Positions 46,051 through 56,639 of a DNA stretch of 64,000 nt are shown piece by piece. The DNA is taken from contig OX336336.1 of NCBI GenBank assembly GCA_946902875.1, forward strand, positions 28,909,558 to 28,973,557. The letters run 5' to 3'. The notes below the pieces were generated by a model. That model was given only the letters and a program-made list of their open reading frames with translations. It did not search any database and was not told where the DNA came from. The translations under genes were made by a program, and so were the position numbers. The DNA is from Nematopogon swammerdamellus (lineage: Eukaryota > Arthropoda > Insecta > Lepidoptera > Adelidae). The number at the start of each line of letters is the position of its first letter. Positions within the stretch are counted from its first letter, which is position 1.

Positions 46051-46599
46051 AGGATTTTTGGTTTCAAAAATATTAAAGTTGTTTATTTGTCGCATATAGT
46101 TTCCGAACCATTTGCCCAACCTAATATATTAGTTTGTGTCATCCTAGGAATTTGCATACGTAGAAATTTAGGTATTTGTCTTTTAGATCAGTATTGGACG
46201 AAAAGAAAATTAGAAAAGAAAATTTTACTTTCATGATAATATTGAAGTAGTAACCGATGTGCAAAAACATTTTGTGTCATCTCTGTCCACGGAAATCCTT
46301 AAATTTAACCAGTACCTAATACATCGCGCAAATAGCTCTAAAAGAATATTAGAAAAGGTTAAATAGGTGTTACTCGTTTTAAAGTACTGATATCTGTTGT
46401 TCTAAATATTTTGTGTCGAATTCATCCACGAAGTTTATAGATATTTAATATTTTTATTACAACAACCTCTAAAAGCCACAAAAGAAAATACGGGTTATTA
46501 GAGTTTACGTCTTTTTGATTATTATGGTGTAACAAAACACTATTCATAATTTGTGTCGTTTTTATCCACGGAATTTTATTATTTGAAAAAAAAAAACTA
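46051..46599. other. Unassigned; recurring TTTGTGTCATC motif
   Basis: TTTGTGTC followed at 5-10 bases by TCCACGGAA or TCCACGAAG occurs at about 46271, 46411 and 46550, and a weaker one at 46134. Similar GATGACACAAA motifs recur at 50360-50780. Confidence 0.5.
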
Positions 46600-46790
46600 A
46601 CTTCGCATGAAGTCCGAGCGCGGGGAATAGCGCGGGCGCGGGCGGCGGGGCGGCGGGCGAGGCGAGCGAGCGATCGAGGCACGCGCATGCCGCCTCCCCC
46701 CCCGCCCCGCCGCGCTCGTGGGTCGTTCAGCCAGCCGTACGCGGGGCGCGCGTTGCGTTGCGTGGCGCGGTGCGAGTTGCGACGTGCGTG
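46600..46790. repeat. GC-rich block, copy 1
   Basis: GAAGTCCGAGCGCGGGGAAT, GGCGGGCGAGGCGAGCGAGC, GAGGCACGCGCATGCC. The same orientation and motif order appear at 50117-50250. Confidence 0.65.
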
Positions 46791-46817
46791 CGTTATCATA
46801 TCAATTATCAATTATTA

Positions 46818-47175
46818 TTATTATTACTAATAATAAATCTGTAAGGGATGGTCATGGAGTAAGTTACTTTGTTTTAGGAAATATTGAGTTTGTAGCCTCT
46901 ATGTATGATACTAAAGCTAAATTGACGATTTTGAGAAATCTTTTCTGTATGTATGTATGTATGTATGTATGTATGTATGTATGTATGTTCCGCAATAACT
47001 CTTAAGCCGATTATCCGAATTCGATGAAACTTTGTACAAGCACATTTAACTAAGTATACGGGACACAGCTTGGGACACAGGATAGGCTACATAAAATTCA
47101 GTTCCGGTTACGCTAAGATGTGGCTCTCATACAAATCAAATTGTTCCGCGCGCAAAATAAAGGTATGCAGCGGCG
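46818..47175 (+). repeat. REP-U, copy 1
   Basis: ATCTGTAAGGGATGGTCATG, GTATGATACTAAAGCTAAAT, TATG microsatellite at 46943-46988, CCGATTATCCGAATTCGATG, TTCCGGTTACGCTAAGATGT. Second copy at 56320-56625. Confidence 0.75.
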
Positions 47176-47558
47176 GACGGCTGGCGGAGGTGCGGGGCGC
47201 GGCGCTGCGGGAGGGCGAGTGGTTCTAATAGCGCACCAGGCTGCCGCGCTGCCACGCGGTGTGTGTATGCATTGTCTCGAGCAGTTTCTTATTTAATACC
47301 ATTTCATAATATTATGTAGATTTACTTCGTTGGGTATCTATTTGATTAATTTTAGGTGCAAACCTATGTAAAAAAATGTGTTGTTGCGAGTCGATGTTAG
47401 CGGATATTTACTTAACTGAAGTTTCTATTTGATTTAAGTTAATTGATCGTGTGTTTATTATATTGTACGTAGTGTAGTATGCGCGCAATATTAGCGAACA
47501 GATTCTTATTTTTACCCGACTACGGCGAAGCGAGAAGGAAGGTTATGTGTTTGACCGG
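47176..47558. other. Unassigned; GC-rich then AT-rich
   Basis: GGCGGACGGCTGGCGGAGGT near 47170-47260, later ACCCGACTACGGCGAAGCG just before the microsatellite, a common lead-in of lepidopteran (GTAT)n repeats. Confidence 0.5.
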
Positions 47559-47657
47559 TATGTATGTATGTATGTATGTATGTATGTATGTATGTATGTA
47601 TGTATGTATGTATGTATGTATGTATGTATGTATGTATGTATGTATGTATGTATGTAT
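47559..47657. repeat. (GTAT)n microsatellite, left part
   Basis: Uninterrupted tetranucleotide run up to the hAT-like element. Confidence 0.95.
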
Positions 47658-48317
47658 CAGGGATGTTGCGGATGCGATTTATTTGACATCCGCGGATACG
47701 GATGCAGATGCGGATTTTTGGACGCTCACATCCGCGGATGCGGATGCGGATGCGGATGTTAACAAGATTGCTTGAAGAGCCGGTTAGTTTAAGTCCTTGA
47801 ATAAAAGAGATTATGCTTTCAATATGTTTTTTTTATCAATCAATTTTTAGTAAGAAAATTTCAAGATTGGGCTATTGTATTTAATGAAAAGTAACTTGTT
47901 ACACTTTATGAATAACATTCACTTCTGGGACACTATACTTCGCCGCACTATATACAGTGGAAATGGAATACTCGAGTCGGAAATTCAACTTAGAAGACGT
48001 GTCGTCGCGCGTGTTTAGTTAGACACGCATGCATACACGAAACGTGACGGAATGAAATGACGCAATAATAATGGAAAACAAAGTCGTCAGCACTGCACTG
48101 CACCGTCGCACAGCATATTCCCTTCCTATTGGTCAATTGCAGCGCGCGCCACTCGCGGACTCCGCCCAATTTCATTCAAGTCTCAACCTGCACTACATCC
48201 GCATCCGCATGAGTTCCGCATCGATTTAATGCGGATGCGAATGCAGATGCGGATGTCAAAATCAATGCGGATGCTCCGCATTTACGGATGCGGATGCGAA
48301 TATCCGCAACATCCCTG
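47658..48317. mobile_element. Non-autonomous hAT-like element, 660 bp
   Basis: Ends CAGGGATGTTGCGGAT and ATCCGCAACATCCCTG are inverted. Subterminal arrays of GCGGATGCGGATGCGGAT stand at both ends in opposite orientation. The 8 bases on each side are GTATGTAT, compatible with an 8-bp target duplication although the flank is a microsatellite. CAGGGATG ends and 8-bp duplications are known hAT traits. No transposase frame inside. Confidence 0.88.
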
Positions 48318-48602
48318 GTATGTATGTATGTATGTATGTATGTATGTATGTATGTATGTATGTATGTATGTATGTATGTATGTATGTATGTATGTATGCA
48401 TGCATGCATGCATGCATGCATGCATGCATGTATGTATGTATGTATGTATGTATGTATGTATGTATGTATGTATGTATGTATGTATGTATGTATGTATGTA
48501 TGTATGTATGTATGTATGTATGTATGTATGTATGTATGTATGTATGTATGTATGTATGTATTTATGTATGTATGTATGTATGTATGTATGTATGTATGCA
48601 TG
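48318..48602. repeat. (GTAT)n microsatellite, right part
   Basis: Tetranucleotide run with a (GCAT)n patch at 48398-48429. Apparent long Met-Tyr-Val-Cys open frames are artefacts. Confidence 0.95.
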
Positions 48603-48919
48603 TTCATCTGTTCCCTCAAACATAACTTCGAAACTACCTACTTATCATAATTTGAAAAAATCGAAGGTATCGTTGGATGCGTCTTGACCGTCTGCTGGTT
48701 GACTATGGTTGGCTGGTTGGCTATGTGACGTCCCATAAAAATGGGATATGGCGCCCTCTAGAGGACATAAAGTGATGACCTAAAAAAAATGTTTTTAGTG
48801 TGGGGTATCAAATGAAAGGGCTTAATTAGCACATTTCAAAAATTTATATATTGTTAGCTGTTGCTTTCGGATTTGCTTGCATGCATCCGATAATTGCGAA
48901 TAATTTCTAAAACCTATCT
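48603..48919. other. No feature recognised
   Basis: Spacer between microsatellite and the 100-bp array; GTTGGCTGGTTGGC near 48708. Confidence 0.45.
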
Positions 48920-49288
48920 ATCTGTCACGTGAACCTTTGTTTTGGTCATAACTCGAGAACCAGTGGTGCTAGACCCATCGTGTTGGTACTCAAACTTCAT
49001 GTCTCGGTGAGATCTATCCATCTGTCACGTGAACTTTTGTTTTGGTCATAACTCGAGAACCACTGGTGCTAGACGCATCGTGTTGGTACTCAAACTTCAG
49101 GTGTCGGTGAGATCTATCCATCTGTCACGTGAACATTGGTCATAACTCGAGGAACACTGGTGCTAGACCCATCGTGTTGGTACTCAAACTTCAATTCTCC
49201 ATGAGATCTATCCATCTGTCAGGTGAACTTTTGTTTTGGTCATAACTCGAGAACCACTGGTGCTAGACCCATCGTGTTGGTACTCACA
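48920..49288 (+). repeat. 100-bp tandem array, forward arm (about 3.7 units)
   Basis: Units start near 48921, 49021, 49121, 49215 with TCTGTCACGTGAAC, then GGTCATAACTCGAGAACCAC, GGTGCTAGACCCATCGTG and CTCAAACTTCAGGTCTCGG. Confidence 0.93.
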
Positions 49289-49885
49289 CAGATGGATAGA
49301 TCTCACCGAGACCTGAAGTTTGAGTACCAACACGTTGTGTCTAGCACCAGTGATTCTCGAGTTATGATCAAAACAAAAGTTCAGCTGACAGATGGATAGA
49401 TCTCAGCGAGACTTGAAGTTTGAGTACCAACACGATGGGTCTAGCACCAGTGGTTCTCGAGTTATGACCAAAGCAAAAGTTCACGTGACAGATGGATAGA
49501 TCTCACCGAGACCTGAAGTTTGAGTACCAACACGATGGGTCTAGCACCAGTGGTTCTCGAGTTATGACCAAAACAAAAGTTCTCATGACAGATGGATAGA
49601 TCTCACCGAGACCTGAAGTTTGAGTACCAACACGATGGGTCTAGCACCAGTGGTTCTCGAGTTATGACCAAAACAAAAGTCACGTGACAGATGGATAGAT
49701 CTCACCGAGACCTGAAGTTTGAGTACCAACACGATGGGTCTAGCACCAGTGGTTCTCGAGTTATGACCAAAACAAAAGTTCACGTGACAGATGGATAGAT
49801 CTCACCGAGACCTGAAGTTTTGAGTACCAATACGATGGGTCTAGCACCAGTGGTTCTCGAGTTATGACCAAAATAAAAGTTCATG
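49289..49885 (-). repeat. 100-bp tandem array, inverted arm (about 6 units)
   Basis: Units start near 49289, 49389, 49489, 49589, 49688 and 49788 with CAGATGGATAGATCTCACCG, the reverse complement of the forward arm. Arms meet at about 49287 with no spacer. Confidence 0.93.
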
Positions 49886-50116
49886 ACGAAGTTTCTAGTT
49901 CTCACAGAAAACGGGATATTAGTTCAGCACGATTGTGTTAGGGTCATGAAAGGTGGGTCAGTTTGAACTTATGCAAATTTTAAGCGAATCGAAGCGTCAA
50001 TCTAAAATAATATTGACCATATTGACCATTGACATTCGTAGGTATTGAGATTGCAGACGCGGGCTTTGTACAAAATTCGCACTGCATTATTTATTATCTC
50101 TATAGGAGATACCAAA
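49886..50116. other. No feature recognised
   Basis: Short unique-looking DNA between the inverted array and the second GC-rich block. Confidence 0.45.
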
Positions 50117-50330
50117 CTTCTTTGCACGAAGTGCGAGCGCGGGCGCGGGCGGCGCGGCGGGCGAGGCGAGCGAGCGAGGCACGCGGGGCACGCCAGCCAG
50201 CCACCGGCCGCCGCTTCGCATAGAAGAAATCGTAGGTACCGAACGAACGTGTGTGCGTGCGTATGCCCCCCGCCCGCCGCCATCTGCCCGCGTCCGTCCG
50301 CTTTGACCGCAACAACTGTTTTTGTGTTTT
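50117..50330. repeat. GC-rich block, copy 2
   Basis: CACGAAGTGCGAGCGCGGGC, GGCGCGGCGGGCGAGGCGAG, CACGCCAGCCAGCCACCGGC. Related to 46600-46790. Confidence 0.65.
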
Positions 50331-50937
50331 ATTGATTTATTTCGGGCATGAAAATGACACAACTTTACAATGTACATTTTTTATGCATTGATGAAATTGA
50401 ATATGTAAACTCTAATCATTCTAATATTTTTTTGAAGCTTTTGTGGCTTGGAAAAATAACATAATTGAAAATCTTAAAATTGCGTGCCCTAATTTGGCAC
50501 AAATTCATTTAATGGGCATATGTAAGTGATCTGAGATAGGAAATAACAATTTTGTCAATTCTAATTTTGTTTTAGGCACTGTTTTTACATACTGACCATA
50601 GGTCAGTTTGCACTGGACGAAGATGACACAAACTGGGTTTGCACACTCCGCAGGCTATCCTAGATATGATACCATAATTATTTTAAAGTTTAGATTAATT
50701 TTGCCAGTTTTGAATGGAATTAAAAAAAACAACCACAAATCTTCGAATTGCTGAAAATGCAAGTGACAGATATGACACAAAACGCAATATTATGCTTCTT
50801 ATGTACGACTGTATCCACAGGCAAGAAATAAGCAAGTTTAGAATTTTTTTAACTTATGTCCTCAAAATAGCCCAGCGCTATCGGTCTATTTGTCATATGC
50901 ACATTGTAACATTCCGCCAGTTCGATTTATATGTTAT
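50331..50937. other. Unassigned; GACACAAA motifs
   Basis: GATGACACAAACTGGG (50622), GAAAATGACACAACTT (50350) and ATATGACACAAAACGC (50770). No gene recognised. Confidence 0.45.
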
Positions 50938-50939
50938 AC

Positions 50940-51173
50940 AAGCTGTGCCCGCGGCTCCGCCCGCTCTCATATTTCACTTCACTGCTAACCTCATAAGCCG
51001 TTTAGCGTGATAGTAAGTAGCCTATAGTTGATGGGAAGAATCAAGCTATCCGTAGAATTTTGTTTTATTAAAATCGGTTCAGTGGTTCTCAAGTTATGAG
51101 CGGACAGACAGACACTCAGACAGACAGAAAGCAGACGTTGGATTTTATTATAGGTAAAGGTTAGGGAAGGATA
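50940..51173 (+). repeat. REP-X, copy 4
   Basis: AGCTGTGCCCGCGGCTCCGC, CTAACCTCATAAGCCGTTTA, GCTATCCGTAGAATTTTG, GCAGACGTTGGATTTTATTA. Confidence 0.85.
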
Positions 51174-51559
51174 CTTGATATGTATTCATTGCGCTATATG
51201 AATTATATTGTGTGCACGCTTGTAATTAATTAATTAATTAGTAAGTAAACTATTTGTGAAAAACGTCGCTGGTTACATACCTAATTCTTTATAGTTTCTA
51301 CTGTCTCCATAACTTACATTTGTATTGTAATTGTTTGTTTTTCCTAAATAAATAAATGGATAAATAAAATAAAAAGGCACTCATTATTTACTGCCAGGAG
51401 CTGTACTCGTAGCTGTCACAGTGTTGCTGTGCTCCCACACGGATGATAATTATGGCACTGCCCACGCGCCGCCCATATACCAAACCTATCGGCATACTTC
51501 TATTAATTTACATTTGTGAAAATATCGTCGCAATATACATTTCGTATTGTCATTGTTTG
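51174..51559. other. No feature recognised
   Basis: AT-rich, contains TTAATTAATTAATTA near 51226. Confidence 0.45.
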
Positions 51560-51750
51560 GTTTCGGTATGCGTACGGAAGCGTATTGTCCGTCTATCTGT
51601 CCGTCTGTCCGTCTGTTCTACCGTTAAAGGGCTGTATCTTCTAAACCGTAAATAGTTAGCAGGTTGCAATTTTCACAGAACGAGAAATTAATTTCGTCCG
51701 TCACTAGAATCACCAAGTTACGCTCTATAGGCACTACAATATGTGTTATG
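51560..51750. repeat. REP-Y-like fragment
   Basis: GGTTTCGGTATGCGTACGGA, GTCCGTCTGTCCGTCTGTTC, GGGCTGTATCTTCTAAACCG, GCAATTTTCACAGAAC. Confidence 0.6.
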
Positions 51751-51758
51751 TTTATGTC

Positions 51759-52042
51759 CACAGAGCATCAAATACCTACCGCGCGCGCCCCCTACTAGAG
51801 ACGCCCTAAGCGATAATATTTGAAACCTAAAAACTACACGCAGTGCTGCTAGCGCTTCGTATGTGTGTGTGTGTGCTAGTATCGACACTACACACAAAGA
51901 TGATCAAGTTAGGCACACGCACAAAACAAATGCACACGCACAACACACATATGTAAGTCATAGGCTTCAGGCTTCAACGGCGTTGTAGAGAAATCGCGCT
52001 CAGGGCGCCTCTAGGAGGGGCGCGCGCATTTGATGCTCCGTG
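51759..52042. mobile_element. MITE with 8-bp target duplication, copy 1
   Basis: Ends CACAGAGCATC and GATGCTCCGTG. Inverted subterminal blocks are CGCCCCCTACTAGAG and CTCTAGGAGGGGCGCG. Flanked on both sides by TTTATGTC (51751-51758, 52043-52050). Non-coding, 284 bp. Confidence 0.92.
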
Positions 52043-52050
52043 TTTATGTC

Positions 52051-52776
52051 CATACAATATTTTCGAAATGCAAATTCGTTCATCGTTCATTCGATTAATT
52101 TTGACGCAAATGTCCTGATATAGAGCGTGTTTCTGAACGAAGAAGGTGAGACATCACTGAGGGGAGGGATTTTCGCGACCGTATTTCTAATAAATGTAAT
52201 TTCTACTTCACTCAACTGGAGATACATCTGTGGAACCTTACCATACACACGTTCACTCACTGTGTGTAGTCTTTATAGGAAAAATGTGTTAGATTATTTC
52301 TATGACATGGTTCTACAAGAATGTATGTTCACTTGTGCCTAACTAACTTGCTACTAACTATTTGCAGACATAAGTATCGACTGCGGAGCGGCCACACAGT
52401 ACTGGAAGGTCGTTTTAGGAAAAAAATCTTGACGTCCATGATGCGTACAGCTTCACGTCATCGTGGTATTCTGCAGACATGTTTTATTTATGTCAGTGCC
52501 GTGCGTCGTCGCCTAGATGCGTGATGTCACCGCATTACACCACGCACTAGCCCTGACATTGGTCTTATCTTACATTGGTACAATAAATTATCGTTTAATT
52601 ATTTGTAAATTACTATAACATCATACTTATTATAATGTAGAGGCATGCCTTTTAAGTTCTGTCCTTTACGTATTTACCGGCAGCTTTGAATTTGGAACTG
52701 TTCGATATTCAAATTTGTTTGAATTTAGAATCTCAAAACAATTGAAAGTATTAGGATTAATGCTATTGTTTAGTCA
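52051..52776. other. Unassigned
   Basis: Open frame 52127-52342 has no domain I know. 52370-52530 may be old transposon sequence but cannot be assigned. Confidence 0.4.
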
Positions 52777-53842
52777 TTGCGTCGTTTTGAATCTATCAAG
52801 TCACGTACGAAAATGAATCTTACTAAGGAAAATGCCCGTACAATAATTTTATACAACTTTAAAGGCCGAACACGGCTTCAGTGCTTTGAAGAGCTAACAT
52901 CTGTGTTCCATGATGAAGCCCCATCTCTGCGGACTGTCGAACGCTGGTATTTAGAATTCCAGCGTGGACATACCAGTCTTAGTGACAAATCTCGTGAAGG
53001 ACGTCCAAAATCCGCCTTCACTGAAGAAAACATCATTGCTGTGAGACAACTAATTCTCGAAGATCGTCGTGTGACATATCGAGAGATAGAGGCGTTATTA
53101 GGCATCTCAGGCACAACCATTCAGAACATCTTGTATGAGGATCTTGGTGTGAGACATTAAGTTTGCCGTTGGATCCCGCATTTGCTTTCCGACGATAATA
53201 AGGGGGCCCGCGTCAGATGGTGTTAGAAAATTCTTCAAAGGTTCAACCGAGGAGAGTCAAATCACGTCTACGGCATCATCAGTGGTGACGAATCTTGGAT
53301 CTATGCCTACGATCCTGATTACAAACAACAATCTACAGTCTGGGTCCTCCAAGACGAGCCACAGCCGACTAAATTTGTTCGCTCTCGAAGCACTTCAAAG
53401 AAGATGGTGGCCACGTTCGTTGCGAAAACCGGTCATGTTGCGACGATTGCACGTGAAGATCGTAGAACGGTTAATGCAGAGTGGTAATACCACAGTTTGT
53501 TTACCACAAGTCATCGTCGAACTTCGGAAATCTAACCCAAAGAGACGCATCATCCTACACCATGACAACGCAAGCTCACACAGCGCTAGTCAAACTATTC
53601 AGTATTTGAAGCAGAAAAACGTAAAAATGCTTAACCATCCTCCATACAGTCCTGACCTAAGCCCTAAAGATTTCTTTACATTTCCTAAAATAATTAAGAA
53701 AAATCTTCGTGGTCAACACAGCCATATTGAACACCCCTACTTTGGAGTGGAATAAAGGTTTTAATAACTGGTTCGAGCGAATGGAAAAGTGTATTAAACT
53801 ACGTGGTAGGTTACCTGCCTATATGGATGAAATTATACAATA
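52777..53842 (+). pseudogene. mariner transposase remnant
   Basis: Cut-and-paste transposase of the mariner family. The N-terminal DNA-binding half is open for 127 codons (52777-53160): TIILYNFKGRTRLQCFEELT, DEAPSLRTVERWYLEF, SREGRPKS, REIEALLGISGTTIQNIL. After a frameshift near 53158 and a stop at 53224 the catalytic part reads ISGDESWIYAYDPDYKQQST, further frame changes, then LHHDNASSHSASQTIQYLK and HPPYSPDLSPKDFFTFP, giving the D,D34D pattern. The C-terminal end (WFERMEKCIKLRGR, YMDEI) is near 53765-53842. Several frameshifts and one stop make it inactive. I did not find clear terminal repeats. Full mariner proteins are about 345 residues, so almost the full ORF length is present. Confidence 0.9.
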
Positions 53843-54188
53843 AACAATTTCTAAGTGCAGTGCACTGGTGCATGCTCATTTGGCGGGCGACCGACGACGA
53901 CGCATCCAAATAATATCGGTGCGGGCGGGGCGTCTATTGCAACTCATTCGAATCGCAAGTGGTAAATTGTAATGTAGGTAATTATTGTGAAAATATTCGC
54001 TTCAGTAACCGCTTCGCTAACCTCGCTAACGCTTCTGTAATAGAGCGAGGAATTAATGACTGAGTTATGTATCTATTAGTGATTTGATTATTCAATATTA
54101 TTTATTATCTACTAAATACCTCAAGGTCATATCGCAGTCACAATTCGGAAAATTGCGAATATTTTTAAAACTAAAATTAGTACCTAGT
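53843..54188. other. No feature recognised
   Basis: Flank of the mariner, with CGACGACGACGC and GGTGCGGGCGGGGCG at 53890-53935; nothing assigned. Confidence 0.4.
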
Positions 54189-54895
54189 GGGGCCGGTACT
54201 TAAAAATAATAGCCCCACTGCATCTCTCCCCGTGCATGTCGTAAAAGGCGACCAAGCGATAAGGCCAAGGTGCCGCGTACTTGGATGGGTGACCGCTCGA
54301 CTGGTTAGAGGCTGGCCGTGGTTCGGATTCCACGTAAGATTTTAGGTCCCTTCCCTTCTTACCTTACTAGGTGGTAGGGCATAAACCGCCCGGCTTGATA
54401 CCACCCTACTGAATGAAAGGTTGGTTGAAACGGCTATGTGAATAGTTCGTGTTCTCCGTCCTGTTCAGTCTAACCGGCAAGACCGAAGGGAAGCACTAAC
54501 ATGGCACCTTCCACAAAGGTATTATGGGCTGACATCACGGATGTAGTGTAGGTGATGACGCCAACCACAGACCATCAAATACCTACCGTCCGCGCCCCCT
54601 ACTAGAGGCGCCCTAAGCGATGATATTTGAAACCCAATAACCGTACGCTGAGCTGCTAGCGCTTCGTATGTGTGTGTGTGTGCTAGTATCGACACTACAC
54701 ACAAAGAGGAGCAAGTTAGGCACACGCACAAAACAAATGCACACGCACAACACACATATGCAAGTCATAGGCCACGCCCACAGGCTTCAACGGCGTTGTA
54801 GAGAAATCGCGCTCACGGCGCCTCTAGTAGGGGCGGGCGCGCGCATTTCATGCTCTGTGACGACAACCGTGTCAGTTACCATAAAAATTTTTTTT
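54189..54895 (+). mobile_element. SINE-1 (both heads, partly deleted) split by a MITE
   Basis: Head B GGGGCCGGTACTTAAAAATA, AGCCCCACTGCATCTCTCCC, then CGTACTTGGATGGGTGACCG (5S part), GTGGTTCGGATTCCACG, core and tail to 54565; resumes at 54868 with CGTGTCAGTTACCATAAAAA. Confidence 0.88.
54566..54859. mobile_element. MITE with 8-bp target duplication, copy 2, nested in SINE-1
   Basis: Ends CACAGACCATC and CATGCTCTGTG, inverted blocks CGCCCCCTACTAGAGGCGCC and GGCGCCTCTAGTAGGGGCG. Flanks ACGCCAAC and ACGACAAC agree at 7 of 8 bases. Closely similar to 51759-52042. Confidence 0.92.
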
Positions 54896-54957
54896 AATAT
54901 TTTTGAAGTACTTATCCTTCCTTCCTTATCCTTTCCTTCCTTCCTTCCTTATCCTTC

Positions 54958-55175
54958 CTTACCTTTAATAAAATCCAAAGTCTGCTTTCTGTCTGTCTGT
55001 CTGTCTGTCCGCTTATAACTCGAGAACCACTGAACCGATTTTAATAAAAAAAAAAAACTACGGATAGCTTGATTCTTCTCATCAACTATAGGCTACTTAC
55101 TATCACGCTAAATGGCTTATGAGATTAGCAGAGAAGTCAAATATGAGAGCGGGCGGGGCCGCGGGCACAGCTAGT
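54958..55175 (-). repeat. REP-X, copy 5
   Basis: AATAAAATCCAAAGTCTGC, AACTCGAGAACCACTGAACC, GGGCGGGGCCGCGGGCACAG. Preceded by a (CCTT)n tract. Confidence 0.85.
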
Positions 55176-55865
55176 AATTTATAATTTTCATTACGCAAAG
55201 TATCCAGCGCTTATTATATTCTCGATAGGAGATAGTAAATGGCTTAAAGACCACTTAGAGACAAACCGTTCATACACACAAGCTAGGCGATAAATCAACA
55301 ACACGTATGCGCATGCGCACACGCGGCTCTTTACAAATAGTGGATTGTCTGAAGATTTATCTAACTCTATTGAAAGCGCTGATGACGAATATTTACTTTC
55401 ATACATAGGAAATGTTGTCAGATGTAAGTACCTACTACCTACAACTACTATGATTATATTACACTAGCTTTTCCCCGCGGCTTCGCTCGCGGTAGACTCG
55501 GTTTAATATCAAAACCGATTTAAACGCAAATTATCTCTATATCTTCTTCTTCTCTACTTCTTTTAAAATGAAATTATTAGAATAAGTAGTTTTGAGGTAA
55601 ACTTGCGGACTACATAACAGATTTTGATGCGATTTGCACAAATGGAAAGAGTAGTTCTTGAAGCTCACTATAGGGCTGTATCCCATCACGCCAAATAGCC
55701 TTAGGGCTGAGCAGTATGAAAAAAAAGTATAGTACCTATGGATGGGAGAGAGAGAGAGAGAGAGAGAATATAACATTGCAACCGTTTAAATCGGTTTATA
55801 TAGGGATGGGAATGGCATGGGATTACATAGGTTCCCTCACATTCAAATGACACACTTATACACTA
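55176..55865. other. Unassigned, with repeat piece 55465-55745 and (GA)n 55747-55768
   Basis: ACTAGCTTTTCCCCGCGGCT and CGCTCGCGGTAGACTCGG at 55465, GAAGCTCACTATAGGGCTGT at 55660: an interspersed repeat whose opposite end type reappears at 57880-57917. No gene. Confidence 0.5.
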
Positions 55866-56095
55866 CAAGCTGTGCCCGCGGCTCCGCCCGCTCTCATATT
55901 TCACTTCACTGGTAACCTCATAAGCTATTTAGCGTGATAGTAAGTAGCCTATAGTTGATGGGAAGAATCAAGCTATCCGTAGAATTTTGTTTTATTAAAA
56001 TCGGTTCAGTGGTTCTCGAGTTATAAGCGGACAGACAGACACTCAGACATTCAGAAAGCAGAAGTTGGATTTTATTATAGGTAAGGACATAACTA
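55866..56095 (+). repeat. REP-X, copy 6
   Basis: AGCTGTGCCCGCGGCTCCGC, GTTGATGGGAAGAATCAAGC, GGTTCTCGAGTTATAAGCGG, GTTGGATTTTATTATAGG. Confidence 0.85.
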
Positions 56096-56319
56096 GGTAT
56101 CTGGCCATTAAACTAGATAATTATGTAATTTTAATGTAAGAACGTAGAAGGTGGCTGGGTACCTGTCAAGTAAGGTTGTAAGTTGTCAAACCTTTATGCT
56201 ACTTAGGTTACTTCCCACAGGACAAACTTAGTTTTGTGTGGGAAGTGACATATAAATATGTGTAAAACATTTTTTATCATCAATCATCCAACATCAATCA
56301 TCATCAATCAATATCATCA
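56096..56319. other. No feature recognised
   Basis: Ends in an ATCATCAATCAATATCATC tract. Confidence 0.45.
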
Positions 56320-56625
56320 ATACTAATAATAAATCTGTAAGGGATGGTCATGCAGTAAGTTACTTTGTTTTATGAGATAGGTTACATTTGTAGACTGTAT
56401 GTATGATACTAAACCAAATTGATGATTTTTAGAAATCTTTTCTGTATGTATGTGTGTATGTATGTTCCTCCATAACTCTTAAACCGATCATCCGAATTCA
56501 AAGAAACTTAGTGTAAAAACTATACGGGACACAGGATATGCTAAATAAAATTCAGTTCCGGTTACGCTAAGATGTGACTCTCATACAAATCGAATTGTTC
56601 CGCGCGCCGAAATAAAGGTACGGTA
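56320..56625 (+). repeat. REP-U, copy 2
   Basis: ATCTGTAAGGGATGGTCATG, GTATGTATGATACTAAACC, CCGATCATCCGAATTC, TTCCGGTTACGCTAAGATGT, GTTCCGCGCGCC. Confidence 0.75.
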
Positions 56626-56639
56626 GCGGGCTTACTTAC

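Noticed and set aside
45611..46099. 162-codon frame with repeated Leu-Phe-Ile-Val-Tyr-Cys
   Set aside because: Translation of the TTTATTG heptamer array and SINE-1; it looks like membrane segments but is a repeat artefact.
48176..48687. Long open frames of Met-Tyr-Val-Cys or His-Thr-Tyr-Ile repeats
   Set aside because: They are translations of the (GTAT)n microsatellite on both strands and have no gene context.
49583..49783. 66-codon frame with a repeated 33-residue peptide
   Set aside because: Falls within the 100-bp tandem array; two units happen to be spaced 99 bases apart, keeping the frame open.
52127..52342. 71-codon frame upstream of the mariner
   Set aside because: No similarity recognised and outside the transposase; too short to support.
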